Positions 30,315 through 41,302 are shown, counted from the first letter of the stretch. The stretch is 64,000 nt of DNA from Lactobacillus apis (GCF_002837055.1 NZ_PDKP01000001.1:297285-361284); one strand, 5' to 3'. Notes: a model not told the origin generated them from the sequence alone. Numbers and translations are program-made.

Positions 30315-32030
30315 ATGACATCAACTCAGTCCATAATTGTAATAATTGCAATTTTAATTATCATTCTTATTGTAGCATTTATGCTCATCATTAATCGGAG
30401 GCAATTGCGAGAAATTATTGAGCTTGACGATATGATTACCAAGATTGACAAAATGGACTTGGGCAATGATATTGCTAAGCTTGATAAGATTGATCTTGCG
30501 GGGGAAAGTCTAACAACTTTAACAACATGGCGTAAGAACTATCAACAAGCAACTAGTAAGAAAATTCCCGAAGTTCAGGAATTACTAGAGCAAGCTGCAG
30601 AACAAAACGCACATTATCAGCTTTTTAAGGCAAACAAAAATATTAAGCAGGCTCAAGAAATTATGAAGCCAACTTATGATGATGCCAAAAACACAAAAGA
30701 CGTTTTTACAGAATTGCTTGAGTCAAACCGTGAAAACCAAATGGAATATGACGATTTGAACAAGAGCTACCAGGAGATGCGTAAAGAGGTTTTAGCCGAT
30801 TCCTTTAAATATGGTGTTGCACTTGATCAAATTGAAACTGAACTTGGTGCAATTGAAACTGACTTTACTGAAGCCAAAAGTTTAACTGCGCAGGGGGATC
30901 AAGTTGAAGCTAAGCGCGTTTTATCTAAAATAAAAGCAGCAATTAATTCGATTGGCACAAAATTACCTGAAGTTCGCGAGGCCCAGCATGAGCTTGACAC
31001 GGTTTTTCGTGAACAGTTAAGTGAACTAACTGATACCTACAAAAAAATGGCTTCTTCAAAATATTGCATTACTAAGGTAAATGTTTTAGAAGAAATTAAA
31101 CAAATTCGGGTTCAAGTTGATGATGCTGAAAAGTTATTAGCTGAATTAAAAATGGCAGATCTTAAGAAGGAGCTTAAGCAAATTAAGTCTGAAATAGATG
31201 GCCTATATGATGTTTTAACGCTAGAATACAAAGCTCGTCCGTTTGTTGAAAAGAATCAAGATAAAATTCAACGCTTACTTGCTCATGCACAAGTTGAATC
31301 CAAAAATCTAGTTGAAAAATTGCGGCATATCGATGAAAGCTATGAGCTAACTCATGGCGAACTAGCTGAAAGTCGAAAACTGGAACAAGAAGTAAACGAT
31401 ATGAATCGACAATATACTGTAGATACTCAGAATATTGCTGATGGAAAGGGCGTTTATTCTGAAATCAAGACTTCTTGGCTCAGCATGATAGAGCGATTAC
31501 GTGAAATTAGTGATGAACAGAAGAGAATGTCACAAGACGTTGATGGGCTTTACGATGCTGAAAACGTAGCTAATGACTCAATCAATCGCTTTAAGCAAGA
31601 AGTTTCGTTAGTCTATCGCCGTTTGGAGCGTAAGAAGTTACCTGGTAATCCTGATACATTCATTCAAATGTACACGTTAGTAGTTAATGAAATTGGTCAT
31701 GTTGCAAAGGAACTAAGTGAAGTTAGAATTAATATGGAAGAAATTTCTAACGAGTTGATTCAGATTTCAGACGATGTCGAGCGACTAAAAAGAGAAGCCG
31801 ATGAAATTATTAATTGTGTCGATTTAGTTGAGCTAACCTTGCAATATTCCAACAAGTACTCTAATCAGGATTCAATTAAACAGGCCCAAAAGAAAACAAT
31901 GCAACTTTACAGTATGGATTATAACTATAAGGATGCACTTGATACGATTGCAACAGCAATTGAAAAGGTCGAGCCTGGATCATATCAACGACTTGAAAAT
32001 CTTTATTATTCTGACAAGAAGAACAATTAG
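30315..32030 (+). CDS. ezrA: Septation ring formation regulator EzrA
   Basis: 571 residues. One N-terminal membrane anchor (about residues 5-26, very Ile-rich), then a long cytoplasmic series of spectrin-like helical bundles, as shown by heptad-rich charged sequence throughout. EzrA modulates FtsZ assembly and links the ring to wall synthesis in Gram-positive cocci and rods. Standalone gene with its own promoter and terminator. Confidence 0.92.
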   Translation: MTSTQSIIVIIAILIIILIVAFMLIINRRQLREIIELDDMITKIDKMDLGNDIAKLDKIDLAGESLTTLTTWRKNYQQATSKKIPEVQELLEQAAEQNAHYQLFKANKNIKQAQEIMKPTYDDAKNTKDVFTELLESNRENQMEYDDLNKSYQEMRKEVLADSFKYGVALDQIETELGAIETDFTEAKSLTAQGDQVEAKRVLSKIKAAINSIGTKLPEVREAQHELDTVFREQLSELTDTYKKMASSKYCITKVNVLEEIKQIRVQVDDAEKLLAELKMADLKKELKQIKSEIDGLYDVLTLEYKARPFVEKNQDKIQRLLAHAQVESKNLVEKLRHIDESYELTHGELAESRKLEQEVNDMNRQYTVDTQNIADGKGVYSEIKTSWLSMIERLREISDEQKRMSQDVDGLYDAENVANDSINRFKQEVSLVYRRLERKKLPGNPDTFIQMYTLVVNEIGHVAKELSEVRINMEEISNELIQISDDVERLKREADEIINCVDLVELTLQYSNKYSNQDSIKQAQKKTMQLYSMDYNYKDALDTIATAIEKVEPGSYQRLENLYYSDKKNN

Positions 32031-32046
32031 ACAATCTGATACAAAT

Positions 32047-32078
32047 AAAAAGCTGTATTTATCTAAATACGGCTTTTT
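32047..32078 (+). terminator. terminator of ezrA
   Basis: AAAAGCTGTATTTA / TAAATACGGCTTTT stem (one G-U pair), two-base tip, followed by T residues. Confidence 0.85.
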
Positions 32079-32163
32079 ACTTACAAATGATTTTATTGCG
32101 AGGCTTTTTAGTAATTTAATATTGAAGTGCTAGCGATGAACGCCTTGTATTTAAATTATTGCA

Positions 32164-32192
32164 TTGAAGCTAGATTTGATTTAAGCTACAAT
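32164..32192 (+). promoter_or_regulatory. promoter of the cysteine desulfurase-thiI pair
   Basis: TTGAAG (32164-32169), 17-base spacer, TACAAT (32187-32192), about 50 bases before the GTG start. Confidence 0.6.
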
Positions 32193-32244
32193 TTATTAGT
32201 TAATGGACATTCAAGCCAATTGGGTTTGGAAGGGAGTAAAGCTT

Positions 32245-33402
32245 GTGATATATTTTGACAACAGTGCTACCACTAAAATTGATCCCTCAGTTTTAGCGAC
32301 TTATGATCAGGTTGCGCAAACAATCTGGGGTAATCCATCAAGTTTGCACAAATTAGGTGATCGGGCCTTTCAATTATTGGAGAGTTCGCGAAAACAGATT
32401 GCTAACCTATTGGGTACGCAAGCAGATGAAATTTTCTTTACTTCTGGTGGAACTGAATCAAATAATTGGGCTATTAAAGGAACAGCTTTTCAAAAACGTA
32501 AATTTGGTAAGCATTTAATTACTTCTAGTGTTGAGCATGCCTCTGTTACCAATGCTTTTAATACTTTAGAGTACTTGGGCTTTAATGTTACAAGATTGCC
32601 AGTGGATAAAGAAGGTAGAGTTAATGTCAATGATTTGCGTAACGCAATTGATTCTGATACAACTCTAGTTTCAATTATGGGTGTTAACAATGAAATTGGT
32701 ACCATTCAGCCAATTGAAGAAATTAGTGATTTACTATCTAATTATCCAAATATCATGTTTCATGTTGATAATGTGCAGGCATTAGGTAAAAATATTTGGT
32801 CACGTGTTTTTACACCACGTGTTGATTTTTCAAGTCTATCTGCACATAAGTTTCATGGCCCTCGTGGTACTGGTGTTTTTTATAAAAAAGAAGGCAAAAT
32901 GATTGCTCCGCTCCATGATGGTGGGGGACAAGAAAAGAGTCTTCGTTCAGGTACTGAAAATTTGCCTGCAATTGCTGCAATGGCCAAAGCAATGCGTCTG
33001 ATTTTGGCTGACGAAGCTGAAAAAGCAGCACGTGAAGAGGCAATTAAGGCAAAAATTGTTAATTATTTGCAAGATAAACCTGGCATTACCATTTTTTCAC
33101 CAGTTTCAACTGGCTTTGCGCCACATGTTCTTTGCTTTTCGCTTGAAGGCATTCGAGGTGAGACTCTCGTTCACACGCTCGAAGATCATGATATTTATAC
33201 TTCAACAACGTCTGCTTGTGCTTCAACTAAAGTAGATGAAGCAAGTACTTTGATTGCAATGAATGTTGATGACAAAATAGCTACAAGTGCAATCCGCATG
33301 AGTTTTGATGAAACTAATACACTGGATGAAGCAGATGAATTTATTAAAGTTTTTGATCAAATTTATCGTCACTTCGCTCAGATAAATCATTTAGGAGAGT
33401 AG
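32245..33402 (+). CDS. Cysteine desulfurase paired with ThiI (NifZ/IscS-like)
   Basis: PLP enzyme of 385 residues that takes sulfur from cysteine. Starts at GTG 32245 ([10 protein letters not shown]) with AGGGAG before it; upstream in-frame codons have no site. PLP-binding features: the SGGTESNN loop, [10 protein letters not shown], and the Schiff-base lysine in [11 protein letters not shown]. The persulfide cysteine lies in [10 protein letters not shown] near residue 325 on a short loop. It stands five bases before thiI, so it most likely feeds sulfur for 4-thiouridine. Confidence 0.92.
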   Translation: MIYFDNSATTKIDPSVLATYDQVAQTIWGNPSSLHKLGDRAFQLLESSRKQIANLLGTQADEIFFTSGGTESNNWAIKGTAFQKRKFGKHLITSSVEHASVTNAFNTLEYLGFNVTRLPVDKEGRVNVNDLRNAIDSDTTLVSIMGVNNEIGTIQPIEEISDLLSNYPNIMFHVDNVQALGKNIWSRVFTPRVDFSSLSAHKFHGPRGTGVFYKKEGKMIAPLHDGGGQEKSLRSGTENLPAIAAMAKAMRLILADEAEKAAREEAIKAKIVNYLQDKPGITIFSPVSTGFAPHVLCFSLEGIRGETLVHTLEDHDIYTSTTSACASTKVDEASTLIAMNVDDKIATSAIRMSFDETNTLDEADEFIKVFDQIYRHFAQINHLGE

Positions 33403-33407
33403 GTTTA

Positions 33408-34625
33408 ATGGAATATACGGAAATTATGATTCGCTACGGCGAGCTTTCAACCAAGGGAAAGAATAGGAAGGACTTCATTGGTCGCTTAGCAGGAAATGTA
33501 ACTAAAGTTCTGCGTGACTTTCCGCAAGTCGAAATTCATCCCAAGCATGATCGCATGCATATTGTTTTAAATGGTGCACCATTTAAACAAGTTGATCAAC
33601 ACTTAAAAAAGGTTTTTGGTATCCAAACCTATTCCCCAACGATTAAGACTGAGAAGACTTTAAAGGATATTGAGGAAACGGCCTTAGCCTTAATGAAGGA
33701 AACCTATCACGAAGGGATGACTTTTAAGGTTAATACCAAGCGTAGCGATCACCATTTCACTTATGATACCAACGAATTGAATTTAATGGTTGGTGACTAT
33801 TTGTTTGATCACATGTCCAACTTAAAAGTTGAAATGAAGCATCCCGATATTGTTTTGAGAATTGAAGTTCGTCAAGATGCAGTTTACATTTCTGATGAGT
33901 TGCTCCATGGTGCTGGTGGAATGCCGGTTGGAACGGGTGGAAGAGCAGTGATGATGCTTTCCGGTGGAATTGACTCTCCAGTTGCTTCCTACTTAGCATT
34001 AAAACGTGGTGTTGACATTGAAATGGTTCATTTTTATAGTCCACCATACACTACTGAGAAGGCTTTGAATAAGGCAAAAGAGTTGACTGGAATTTTGGCA
34101 AATTACGCGGGTCGAATTAATTTTATCGCTGTTCCATTTGCTGAGATTCAAGAAACTATTAAGGAAAAAATTCCTGAAGGTTACTTGATGACAGTTCAAC
34201 GTCGTTTTATGTTAAGACTTGCTGATTTGATTCGTGAGAAGCGTAAAGATTTAGCGATTTTTAACGGAGAATCTGTTGGTCAGGTTGCTTCACAAACATT
34301 GGAATCAATGGCTGCAATTAATGATGTGACGACTACACCTGTCCTTCGTCCTGTTGCAACAATGGATAAGACAGAAATTATCAGTTTAGCTGAAAAAATT
34401 GGCACTTTTGATTTGTCAATTCAACCGTTTGAAGATTGCTGTACTATTTTTGCACCACCACGTCCAAAGACAAAACCGAAAATGGATAAAGCACGTGAAT
34501 ATGAAGCTAGACTGGATGTCGATGGTTTGATAGAACGTGCGCTTGATGGTATTGAAGTTACACCAATCTACCCAGATGAGAAATTCCTGGCTAATAAAGC
34601 TGAGGAAGATACTGCATTACTGTAA
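33408..34625 (+). CDS. thiI: tRNA 4-thiouridine synthase ThiI
   Basis: 405 residues. N-terminal ferredoxin-like and THUMP RNA-binding domains (about 1-165), then the PP-loop ATPase with [12 protein letters not shown] near residue 184. It ends after the AANH-like domain without a C-terminal rhodanese domain, like most Firmicutes forms, so sulfur must come from its neighbour; a Cys pair CC is seen at EDCCTIF near residue 345. Produces s4U8 in tRNA, a near-UV sensor. Confidence 0.94.
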   Translation: MEYTEIMIRYGELSTKGKNRKDFIGRLAGNVTKVLRDFPQVEIHPKHDRMHIVLNGAPFKQVDQHLKKVFGIQTYSPTIKTEKTLKDIEETALALMKETYHEGMTFKVNTKRSDHHFTYDTNELNLMVGDYLFDHMSNLKVEMKHPDIVLRIEVRQDAVYISDELLHGAGGMPVGTGGRAVMMLSGGIDSPVASYLALKRGVDIEMVHFYSPPYTTEKALNKAKELTGILANYAGRINFIAVPFAEIQETIKEKIPEGYLMTVQRRFMLRLADLIREKRKDLAIFNGESVGQVASQTLESMAAINDVTTTPVLRPVATMDKTEIISLAEKIGTFDLSIQPFEDCCTIFAPPRPKTKPKMDKAREYEARLDVDGLIERALDGIEVTPIYPDEKFLANKAEEDTALL

Positions 34626-34631
34626 AAAACA

Positions 34632-34640
34632 TGCTATAAT
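34632..34640 (+). promoter_or_regulatory. extended -10 promoter of the valS T-box
   Basis: TGCTATAAT directly after thiI; transcription would begin near 34647, just before T-box Stem I. Confidence 0.65.
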
Positions 34641-34646
34641 GGCAAC

Positions 34647-34889
34647 AAAGTAATAATCAAGAGGTACTAATCTTATAAATAGAGAAAGGTCCATTGTTGG
34701 TGAAAGACCGAAGGAAGATTAGTTGGTAGCTTGATTGAAAACTGATTAGCTGAACTGGTAGTAAGCTAGTCCGGTGATTTGCCGTTATCATGTTTTAAGA
34801 GAGGTAGGACCTAGTCTTACCTAACTTAGGTGGTACCGCGGTTAATTAGATCGTCCTAAACAATTTTTAAATTGTTTAGGACTTTTTTA
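34647..34889 (+). promoter_or_regulatory. T-box riboswitch, valine
   Basis: Stem I starts with AATCAAG, which pairs with CTTGATT after the specifier loop; next inward TAATCTT pairs with AAGATTA. The 3' side of the specifier loop reads GTTGGTAG, which offers the valine codons GTT and GTA. The T-box sequence AGGTGGTACCGCG is at 34828-34840, with the TGGT bulge complementary to a tRNA 3' end ACCA. The terminator stem GTCCTAAACAATTT / AAATTGTTTAGGAC with a T-tract ends it at about 34888. Uncharged tRNA-Val should raise valS expression. Confidence 0.93.
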
Positions 34890-34903
34890 TTGGGAGGAAA
34901 AAT

Positions 34904-37543
34904 ATGAAAGATTTAGCACCTAAATATGACCCCCGTGAGGTTGAAGAGGGCAGATATCAAAAATGGCTAGATCAAGATTTGTTTAAGCCATCGGGTGACA
35001 AAAAGGCACATCCGTATTCAATTGTTATCCCACCTCCAAATGTAACTGGAAAACTGCATTTGGGCCACGCCTGGGATACTGCAATTCAAGATACTTTGAT
35101 TCGTTATAAGAGAATGCAAGGTTATGACACTTTGTATTTGCCAGGGATGGATCATGCTGGCATTGCTACGCAAGCTAAGGTTGAAGCTAAGTTGCGTAAA
35201 CAAGGCAAAGATCGCCATGAAATGGGACGTGAAGCCTTTGTTAAGCAAGTTTGGGACTGGAAAGATGAATATGCTGGAATAATTAAAAGCCAATGGGCTA
35301 AGTTAGGCTTGTCACTTGATTATTCCCGTGAGCGTTTTACGCTTGATGAAGGTTTGTCAAAAGCTGTTCGTCGCGTTTTTGTTCAATTATATAATGAAGG
35401 CTTAATTTACCGTGGCGAATATATCATTAACTGGGACCCAGAATTACAGACGGCTTTAAGTGATATCGAAGTTATCCACCAGGATGATCAAGGTGCGTTC
35501 TATCATATTAAATATCCATTTGCTGACGGCTCTGGTTTTGTTGAAATTGCAACTACTCGTCCTGAAACAATGTTTGGTGATACTGCTGTTGCAGTTGCTC
35601 ACGGTGATGAACGCTACAAAGACATCGTTGGTAAAGAATTAGTTTTGCCATTAGTAGGACGTCACATTCCTATTATTGAGGATCAACACGTTGACCCTGA
35701 ATTTGGAACTGGTTTGGTAAAAATTACACCAGCTCATGATCCTAACGACTTTGCTGTAGGTAATCGTCATAATTTAGAACGAATCAACGTAATGAACGAT
35801 GACGGTACAATGAATGAGAATGCTGGTAAATATGAAGGCATGGATCGTTTCGAATGCCGTAAAGCAGTAGTCGAGGATTTAAAGAAGCAAGGTTGCCTAA
35901 TTAAAGTTAAGCCAATCGTTCACTCGGTTGGACACTCTGAGCGTTCTGGTGTTCAAGTAGAACCTCGTCTATCAACGCAATGGTTTGTTAAGATGAAGCC
36001 ATTGGCTGAAAAGGTTTTAGAAAATCAAAAAACTGATGATAAGGTTAACTTTGTACCTAAAAGATTTGAACAAACACTCGAGCATTGGATGGAAGATGTT
36101 CATGATTGGGTTATTTCACGCCAGTTATGGTGGGGCCACAGAATTCCAGCTTGGTATAACAAGAAGACTGGTGAAATGTACGTTGGTGAAGAAGAACCAA
36201 AGGACATTGAAAACTGGGACCAAGATCCTGACGTATTAGATACCTGGTTCTCAAGTGCATTATGGCCATTTTCAACGATGGGCTGGCCAGATGAAAATTC
36301 AGAAGATTTTAAACGTTATTTCCCAACAAATGCTTTAGTAACAGGATATGACATTATCTTTTTCTGGGTTTCCCGTATGATTTTCCAAAGCCTGCACTTT
36401 ACTAACGAGCGACCTTTCAATGATGTAGTTCTACATGGCTTGATTAGGGATGAACAAGGGCGCAAGATGAGTAAGTCATTGGGTAACGGTGTTGACCCAA
36501 TGGATGTAATTGATGAATACGGTGCCGATGCTTTACGTTGGTTCTTACTTAACGGTACAGCTCCTGGTCAAGATACGCGTTACAATCCAAAGCAACTTGC
36601 ATCTGCTTGGAACTTTATCAACAAGATTTGGAATGCTGCTAGATTCGTAATTATGAATTTACCAGAAGATGCACAACCTGCTCATATGCCAGATACAGCT
36701 AAATTCGATTTAGCAGATGGTTGGATTTTTGATCGCCTAAATCATACGGTCAGTGAAGTTATTCGGTTATTTGATGACTATCAATTTGGTGAAGCTGGTC
36801 GTGAATTATACAACTTCATTTGGAACGACTTCTGTGACTGGTACATCGAAATGGCCAAAGTAGCTTTGAATGGTAATGATGAAGAATTAAAAGCAAGAAA
36901 ACAAGATAATTTAATTTGGATTCTTGACCAAATCTTGCGTTTATTACACCCAATTATGCCATTTGTAACTGAAAAGCTTTGGCTCTCAATGCCACACGAT
37001 GGTGAGTCAATTATGGTGGCTAAATATCCTGAAGCACATGCTGAATTTGAAAATGAGCAAGCGCGTCATGATATGGCTTTCTTGATTGAAATTATCAAGG
37101 CAGTTAGAAATATTCGTACCGAAGTAAATGCGCCATTATCATCTTCAATCGACATTATGATTCAACTAGAAGACGCTAAGAATGAAAGAATTTTAACTGA
37201 TAATGAAGATTACGTTAAGAACTTCTTGCATCCAAAGGAATTGACTATTTCGACCCAAATTGCTGCACCGAAACTTGCTAAAACTGCTGTTATTTCAGGT
37301 GCACAAGTCTTTATACCATTAGCTGATTTAGTGAATGTTGATGACGAAATTAAGCGGATGGAAAAAGAAGAAGAGAATCTTCAAGCTGAAGTTGATCGTT
37401 CAACTAAGAAATTAGGCAATCAAGGCTTCGTTGCTCATGCGCCAGAAGAAGTAATCGCTAAAGAAAAAGCTAAGAAAGCTGACTATGAAAGTCAACTCGA
37501 AAGTGTACGTCAACGAATTGAAGAATTAAAGAAGGGTGAATAA
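34904..37543 (+). CDS. valS: Valyl-tRNA synthetase
   Basis: Class I synthetase, 879 residues. The HIGH motif is HLGHAW near residue 47 and KMSKS appears as [10 protein letters not shown] near residue 525. The CP1 editing domain lies between ([14 protein letters not shown]). The C-terminal helical arm (about 810-879, with repeated KEK and EE heptads) is the usual valine-type coiled coil. Controlled by the T-box upstream; GGGAGG precedes the ATG. folC starts only two bases after its stop. Confidence 0.97.
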   Translation: MKDLAPKYDPREVEEGRYQKWLDQDLFKPSGDKKAHPYSIVIPPPNVTGKLHLGHAWDTAIQDTLIRYKRMQGYDTLYLPGMDHAGIATQAKVEAKLRKQGKDRHEMGREAFVKQVWDWKDEYAGIIKSQWAKLGLSLDYSRERFTLDEGLSKAVRRVFVQLYNEGLIYRGEYIINWDPELQTALSDIEVIHQDDQGAFYHIKYPFADGSGFVEIATTRPETMFGDTAVAVAHGDERYKDIVGKELVLPLVGRHIPIIEDQHVDPEFGTGLVKITPAHDPNDFAVGNRHNLERINVMNDDGTMNENAGKYEGMDRFECRKAVVEDLKKQGCLIKVKPIVHSVGHSERSGVQVEPRLSTQWFVKMKPLAEKVLENQKTDDKVNFVPKRFEQTLEHWMEDVHDWVISRQLWWGHRIPAWYNKKTGEMYVGEEEPKDIENWDQDPDVLDTWFSSALWPFSTMGWPDENSEDFKRYFPTNALVTGYDIIFFWVSRMIFQSLHFTNERPFNDVVLHGLIRDEQGRKMSKSLGNGVDPMDVIDEYGADALRWFLLNGTAPGQDTRYNPKQLASAWNFINKIWNAARFVIMNLPEDAQPAHMPDTAKFDLADGWIFDRLNHTVSEVIRLFDDYQFGEAGRELYNFIWNDFCDWYIEMAKVALNGNDEELKARKQDNLIWILDQILRLLHPIMPFVTEKLWLSMPHDGESIMVAKYPEAHAEFENEQARHDMAFLIEIIKAVRNIRTEVNAPLSSSIDIMIQLEDAKNERILTDNEDYVKNFLHPKELTISTQIAAPKLAKTAVISGAQVFIPLADLVNVDDEIKRMEKEEENLQAEVDRSTKKLGNQGFVAHAPEEVIAKEKAKKADYESQLESVRQRIEELKKGE

Positions 37544-37545
37544 AA

Positions 37546-38820
37546 TTGTTTTTTACCAACGCTCAAGATGTGATTAAGCACTTATATTCACTTCCTAAAC
37601 TACATGAAAAAGCTGACCTGACCTATATTAAGCGTGTCTTAAAACTATTAGGTGATCCGCAAGATCAGGTAAAAACAATTCATGTTACGGGCACAAATGG
37701 TAAAGGATCTACTTCTTATTATTTGAGTAATTTGTTGCAAAAGGCCGGTCAAAAGACTGGCCTTTTTGTTTCACCGTACATTTTTGAGTTTAATGAGCGA
37801 ATACAGTTAAACGGCCAAAATATTAGTGATTCTGAATTGGTTAGAATTGCCAATCTAGTTGAAAACGCACTCGACCAAATTAGAATCGAAGATCCTAATT
37901 TTGCTTTAGTGACGTTTGAATATGAAGTTGTCGCTGCCTTTGTTTACTTTGAACAAGTTAAATGTGACTATGCCGTGATTGAAGTTGGAATAGGTGGTGA
38001 ACATGATAAAACCAATGTTATTACCCCGGAAGTTAGCATCATTACAACTGTTGGACTTGATCACGAAGATATAATTGGTCCCACACTACTTGATATTGCT
38101 CGTGAAAAAAGTGGAGTTATCAAAACCAAGCGCCCAGTTGTTCTAGGTAATCTACCTAAGGAAGTAATGCCAATTATTGAGGAGAGAGCTCGCGAAAAAA
38201 GTTCTCCAATAAGAAAATTGGGTAAGGACTTTTTCGTTTCGGGTGACCAAAAAATACGTTATAGGGATAACAAGAAAAAGTTATCTTTCAATCTTAGACC
38301 AGAAGTTGAGGGCTTTGACATTGCTGTTGCGATTCAAGCATTTTCGCTTTTACATCTTCCTTTAGCGTCTGATGAAATTGAAGATGCGATTAATCAGACA
38401 ATTATTCCTGGCCGTTATCAAGTATTGCAATCTGAGCCATTAATCATATTAGATGGAGCCCACAATATTCAAGCAATGCAGAACTTACTTAATTTTATTC
38501 ATGAGCAAGCACATCTTCGTCATGGCACGGTTCGCATTTTAATGATGATGATGCATGATAAAGATTTAGACGAGGTTTTCTCATTATTCCAGCCAACAGA
38601 TCAAGTAGAATTGACAACGATTGATTATCCTCGTGCCGCTAAGAAAAAAGACTTTCCAGATTGGGTTGTGCAGAAGTATCCATACCAAGAAAATTGGCAA
38701 TCAACCTATAAGCAATTAAAACTAGAAAGTCAATCAGATGATATACTATTAGTAACAGGATCGTTTTATTTGGTGGGTGAAGTTTTACATTTAGAGGAGA
38801 ATGCCAAAAATGAAAATTAA
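37546..38820 (+). CDS. folC: Folylpolyglutamate synthase / dihydrofolate synthase FolC
   Basis: Mur-ligase superfamily enzyme of 424 residues that adds glutamate to folates. P-loop GTNGKGSTSYY near residue 47, followed by the family segment GLFVSPYIFEFNERIQLNG, and LDGAHN near residue 305. Starts with TTG at 37546, ribosome site AAGGGTG inside the end of valS. The DNA at 37738-37769 forms a terminator-like hairpin inside the reading frame. Overlaps the following HAD gene by 11 bases. Confidence 0.94.
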   Translation: MFFTNAQDVIKHLYSLPKLHEKADLTYIKRVLKLLGDPQDQVKTIHVTGTNGKGSTSYYLSNLLQKAGQKTGLFVSPYIFEFNERIQLNGQNISDSELVRIANLVENALDQIRIEDPNFALVTFEYEVVAAFVYFEQVKCDYAVIEVGIGGEHDKTNVITPEVSIITTVGLDHEDIIGPTLLDIAREKSGVIKTKRPVVLGNLPKEVMPIIEERAREKSSPIRKLGKDFFVSGDQKIRYRDNKKKLSFNLRPEVEGFDIAVAIQAFSLLHLPLASDEIEDAINQTIIPGRYQVLQSEPLIILDGAHNIQAMQNLLNFIHEQAHLRHGTVRILMMMMHDKDLDEVFSLFQPTDQVELTTIDYPRAAKKKDFPDWVVQKYPYQENWQSTYKQLKLESQSDDILLVTGSFYLVGEVLHLEENAKNEN

Positions 38821-39487
38821 TGGTATTGATGCAGAAATTAACGGTATCCTTTTCGATATGGATGGATTGCTGGTTAATTCTGAAAATTTGTATTGGAAGG
38901 CTAACATTCAAGCTGCTAAAGAAGCAAATTTGGGCATTCCAGATGACACATATCTTAAACTTGTTGGCTCAACCAATAATGATATGCAGGATTTTTACCA
39001 AAAGTACTTTTCTGGTGATGAGCAACGTGATCGCTTTATTAAGCGGACCGATGAATTGGTATGGCAGTGGACGAATGAAGGGAAGTTGAAATTACGTCCT
39101 GGTGTCCAACAAGCACTCGATTTATTTCAGAAAAAGCAGATACCAATGGCAGTTGTTACAAGTAATACCGAGGATGTGGTAGAGCATAATTTATGGATGA
39201 CGGGAATTAGGAATTATTTCCAATTTCACTTGAATTATGATGATGTAAAGAAAAATCACGTAAAGCCTAAACCAGCACCTGATATTTATCTGCTAGCTGC
39301 TAAAAAATTAGGAATACCGCAAAATAATATTTTGGCATTTGAAGATTCATCAGCCGGTTTGCAATCTGCTGTTGCTGCTGAAATCAAGTGCGTCATGGTG
39401 CCTGATTTAATTCCAGCAGGCGATAGTGATAAAGAGATTGCTGCAGAAGTTTGCAACGACTTTTTCGCTTTCTTGAAAAAAGTTTAA
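38810..39487 (+). CDS. HAD-superfamily hydrolase, beta-phosphoglucomutase-like
   Basis: 225 residues. Motif I FDMDGLLVNSE with the two catalytic aspartates near residues 16-18, motif II VVTSNT near 110, lysine in KPKPAPD near 152, and motif IV FEDSSAGLQSA. A small helical cap lies between motifs I and II, as in subfamily IA phosphatases and phosphoglucomutases; the true substrate cannot be read off. The ATG at 38801 touches the ribosome site GAGGAG, so the ATG at 38810 is the better start. Overlaps the end of folC. Confidence 0.88.
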   Translation: MKINGIDAEINGILFDMDGLLVNSENLYWKANIQAAKEANLGIPDDTYLKLVGSTNNDMQDFYQKYFSGDEQRDRFIKRTDELVWQWTNEGKLKLRPGVQQALDLFQKKQIPMAVVTSNTEDVVEHNLWMTGIRNYFQFHLNYDDVKKNHVKPKPAPDIYLLAAKKLGIPQNNILAFEDSSAGLQSAVAAEIKCVMVPDLIPAGDSDKEIAAEVCNDFFAFLKKV

Positions 39488-39525
39488 CGTCTTTTTGCGT
39501 ATTAAATAGTGAAAGGAATGATTTA

Positions 39526-40149
39526 ATGAAATTTATTAAGTCCAGACACTATTTGATAGACACTGATATTGTGATTTTGACTAAGCTGTTTGACCAGCTG
39601 AAGAAAGTTGGAATAACTGATTATGATCAGTTAATTAAGAGACTAAATCAGTTGAATATTGTTAGCTTTGACGATTTACTTGAATATTTGTCTGATTTCA
39701 AATGTGATGATAAAGTTGCAGTGATGGGCGAAATGGTGCTTGAGCGTTTACGGATGGCTGTCTATGATCGTGATGCAGTGCTGACTTCTAGTAATGAAGT
39801 GGGGATGTATTTAACGGACAAGCTGGCGAATCGTAAGCAAGAAGAATTGTGGGCTATTTATATAGATAATAGCAACCATATAATTGCTGAAAAATGTTTG
39901 TTCAGGGGTACATTAGATAAATCTGTGGCTCATCCGCGTGAAATTTTTCGTTGGGCATTGATATATGCGTGTGCGGGTGTCTTTGTTGTTCATAATCATC
40001 CAAGCGGTAAATTAGTGCCCTCAAAAAGTGATTTAGAATTGACCAAGTTGTTGCACAACGCAAGTGACATGCTACACATCGACTTTTTGGATCATTTTAT
40101 CGTTGGAAAAGGGCATTATTTAAGCATGCGTGAGCATCAATTGTTTTAA
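39526..40149 (+). CDS. radC: RadC-like JAB/MPN domain protein
   Basis: 207 residues from the ATG at 39526, which follows AAAGGA; a longer reading into the HAD gene is rejected. The C-terminal half is a JAB1/MPN metalloprotease-like domain with an intact metal motif HNHPSGKLVPSKSD (His, His, Ser, Asp). The N-terminal part has a weak helix-hairpin-helix-like region. RadC's role in DNA repair is not proven in general; no genetic context here decides. Confidence 0.88.
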   Translation: MKFIKSRHYLIDTDIVILTKLFDQLKKVGITDYDQLIKRLNQLNIVSFDDLLEYLSDFKCDDKVAVMGEMVLERLRMAVYDRDAVLTSSNEVGMYLTDKLANRKQEELWAIYIDNSNHIIAEKCLFRGTLDKSVAHPREIFRWALIYACAGVFVVHNHPSGKLVPSKSDLELTKLLHNASDMLHIDFLDHFIVGKGHYLSMREHQLF

Positions 40150-40196
40150 GTTCATCTTAAAGTTTATACTGCGCTTCTTTTTTAAGTCTGAGTTTA

Positions 40197-40205
40197 TGCT
40201 ATAAT
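40197..40205 (+). promoter_or_regulatory. extended -10 promoter of mreB
   Basis: TGCTATAAT ends at 40205, about 42 bases before the mreB start. The -35 region is T-rich without a match. Confidence 0.6.
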
Positions 40206-40246
40206 GATTCAAGATTTAGAGACTGCAGTAATAAGGAGAGATTTTC

Positions 40247-41251
40247 GTGTTTGGATTAGGAGCAAAAAATATTGGTATCGACTTGGGTACAGCAAATACA
40301 CTTGTCTATATGGAAGGAAAAGGGATAGTTTTAAGAGAACCTTCTGTTGTTGCTAAAAATACTCATACTAATAAAGTAATCGCTGTTGGTTCAGAAGCCA
40401 GAGAAATGATTGGTAGAACCCCATCAAGCATCGTTGCAATTAGACCGATGAAAGATGGTGTTATTGCCGATTATGATACAACTGCTTCAATGCTAAAGTA
40501 TTTTATTGAGAAGACCGTTGGTAATTCTAAGCCTTCAGTAATGATTTGTGTTCCATCTGGTGTAACTGAAGTAGAAAAACGAGCAGTAATTGATGCTGCT
40601 CGAGTAGCTGGTGCACGTGAAGCTTATGTGATTGAAGAACCATTTGCTGCTGCAATTGGTGCTGGGTTACCAGTAATGGATCCTACTGGTTCAATGGTAG
40701 TTGATATTGGTGGTGGAACAACAGATGTTGCAACCATTTCACTCGGTGGAATTGTATCTTCAACTTCAATTCGTCAAGCAGGCGATAAGTTCAATGCCGC
40801 TATTGTAAATTATGTTCATTCCAACTTTAATTTGCTAATTGGTGAACGTACTGCTGAAGATATTAAGATTCAAATTGGATCTGCATCGGTTGAAAAGGCA
40901 AAGGAAATTGAGTCAGTAAATATTCGTGGTAGAGACTTAGTTACCGGTTTGCCAAAATCTGTTGATATCAAAGCAGAAGATGTGTCACTTGCCATTCAAG
41001 ACGTTGTTCAAGACATTATTGTTGCTATTAAAGAAACGCTCGAACAAACGTCACCAGAAATTGCCGCTGATGTTATCGACCACGGTATTGTGTTAACCGG
41101 TGGTGGCGCCTTACTTAAGAATTTACCTGATGTTATTTCCGAGGCTACAAAAGTTCCTGTATTCATTGCTCAAGATCCATTGGACTGTGTTGCAGTTGGA
41201 ACAGGTGAATCTCTCAAAAACATTGAAATAATGCGTAGAAGTCGCAGATAA
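40247..41251 (+). CDS. mreB: Rod shape-determining protein MreB
   Basis: 334-residue bacterial actin. It starts with GTG at 40247 after AAGGAGAG, giving the membrane-touching N terminus [19 protein letters not shown]. Phosphate motifs DLGTAN and [10 protein letters not shown] and adenosine motif [11 protein letters not shown] are intact. First gene of mreBCD, but a terminator stands between it and mreC. Second actin homologue of the window besides mbl. Confidence 0.96.
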   Translation: MFGLGAKNIGIDLGTANTLVYMEGKGIVLREPSVVAKNTHTNKVIAVGSEAREMIGRTPSSIVAIRPMKDGVIADYDTTASMLKYFIEKTVGNSKPSVMICVPSGVTEVEKRAVIDAARVAGAREAYVIEEPFAAAIGAGLPVMDPTGSMVVDIGGGTTDVATISLGGIVSSTSIRQAGDKFNAAIVNYVHSNFNLLIGERTAEDIKIQIGSASVEKAKEIESVNIRGRDLVTGLPKSVDIKAEDVSLAIQDVVQDIIVAIKETLEQTSPEIAADVIDHGIVLTGGGALLKNLPDVISEATKVPVFIAQDPLDCVAVGTGESLKNIEIMRRSRR

Positions 41252-41257
41252 AATTTT

Positions 41258-41287
41258 AAAAGCCGGCTATTTTTGCCGGCTTTTCTT
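41258..41287 (+). terminator. terminator-like hairpin between mreB and mreC
   Basis: Perfect 10-bp stem AAAAGCCGGC / GCCGGCTTTT, seven-base T-rich loop, then TTTTCTTT. It probably lowers mreCD expression relative to mreB. Confidence 0.8.
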
Positions 41288-41302
41288 TAGGGATCATTCC
41301 AG

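Noticed and set aside
38801-38809. First ATG of the HAD gene
   Set aside because: It touches the GAGGAG site; the next ATG at 38810 has correct spacing.
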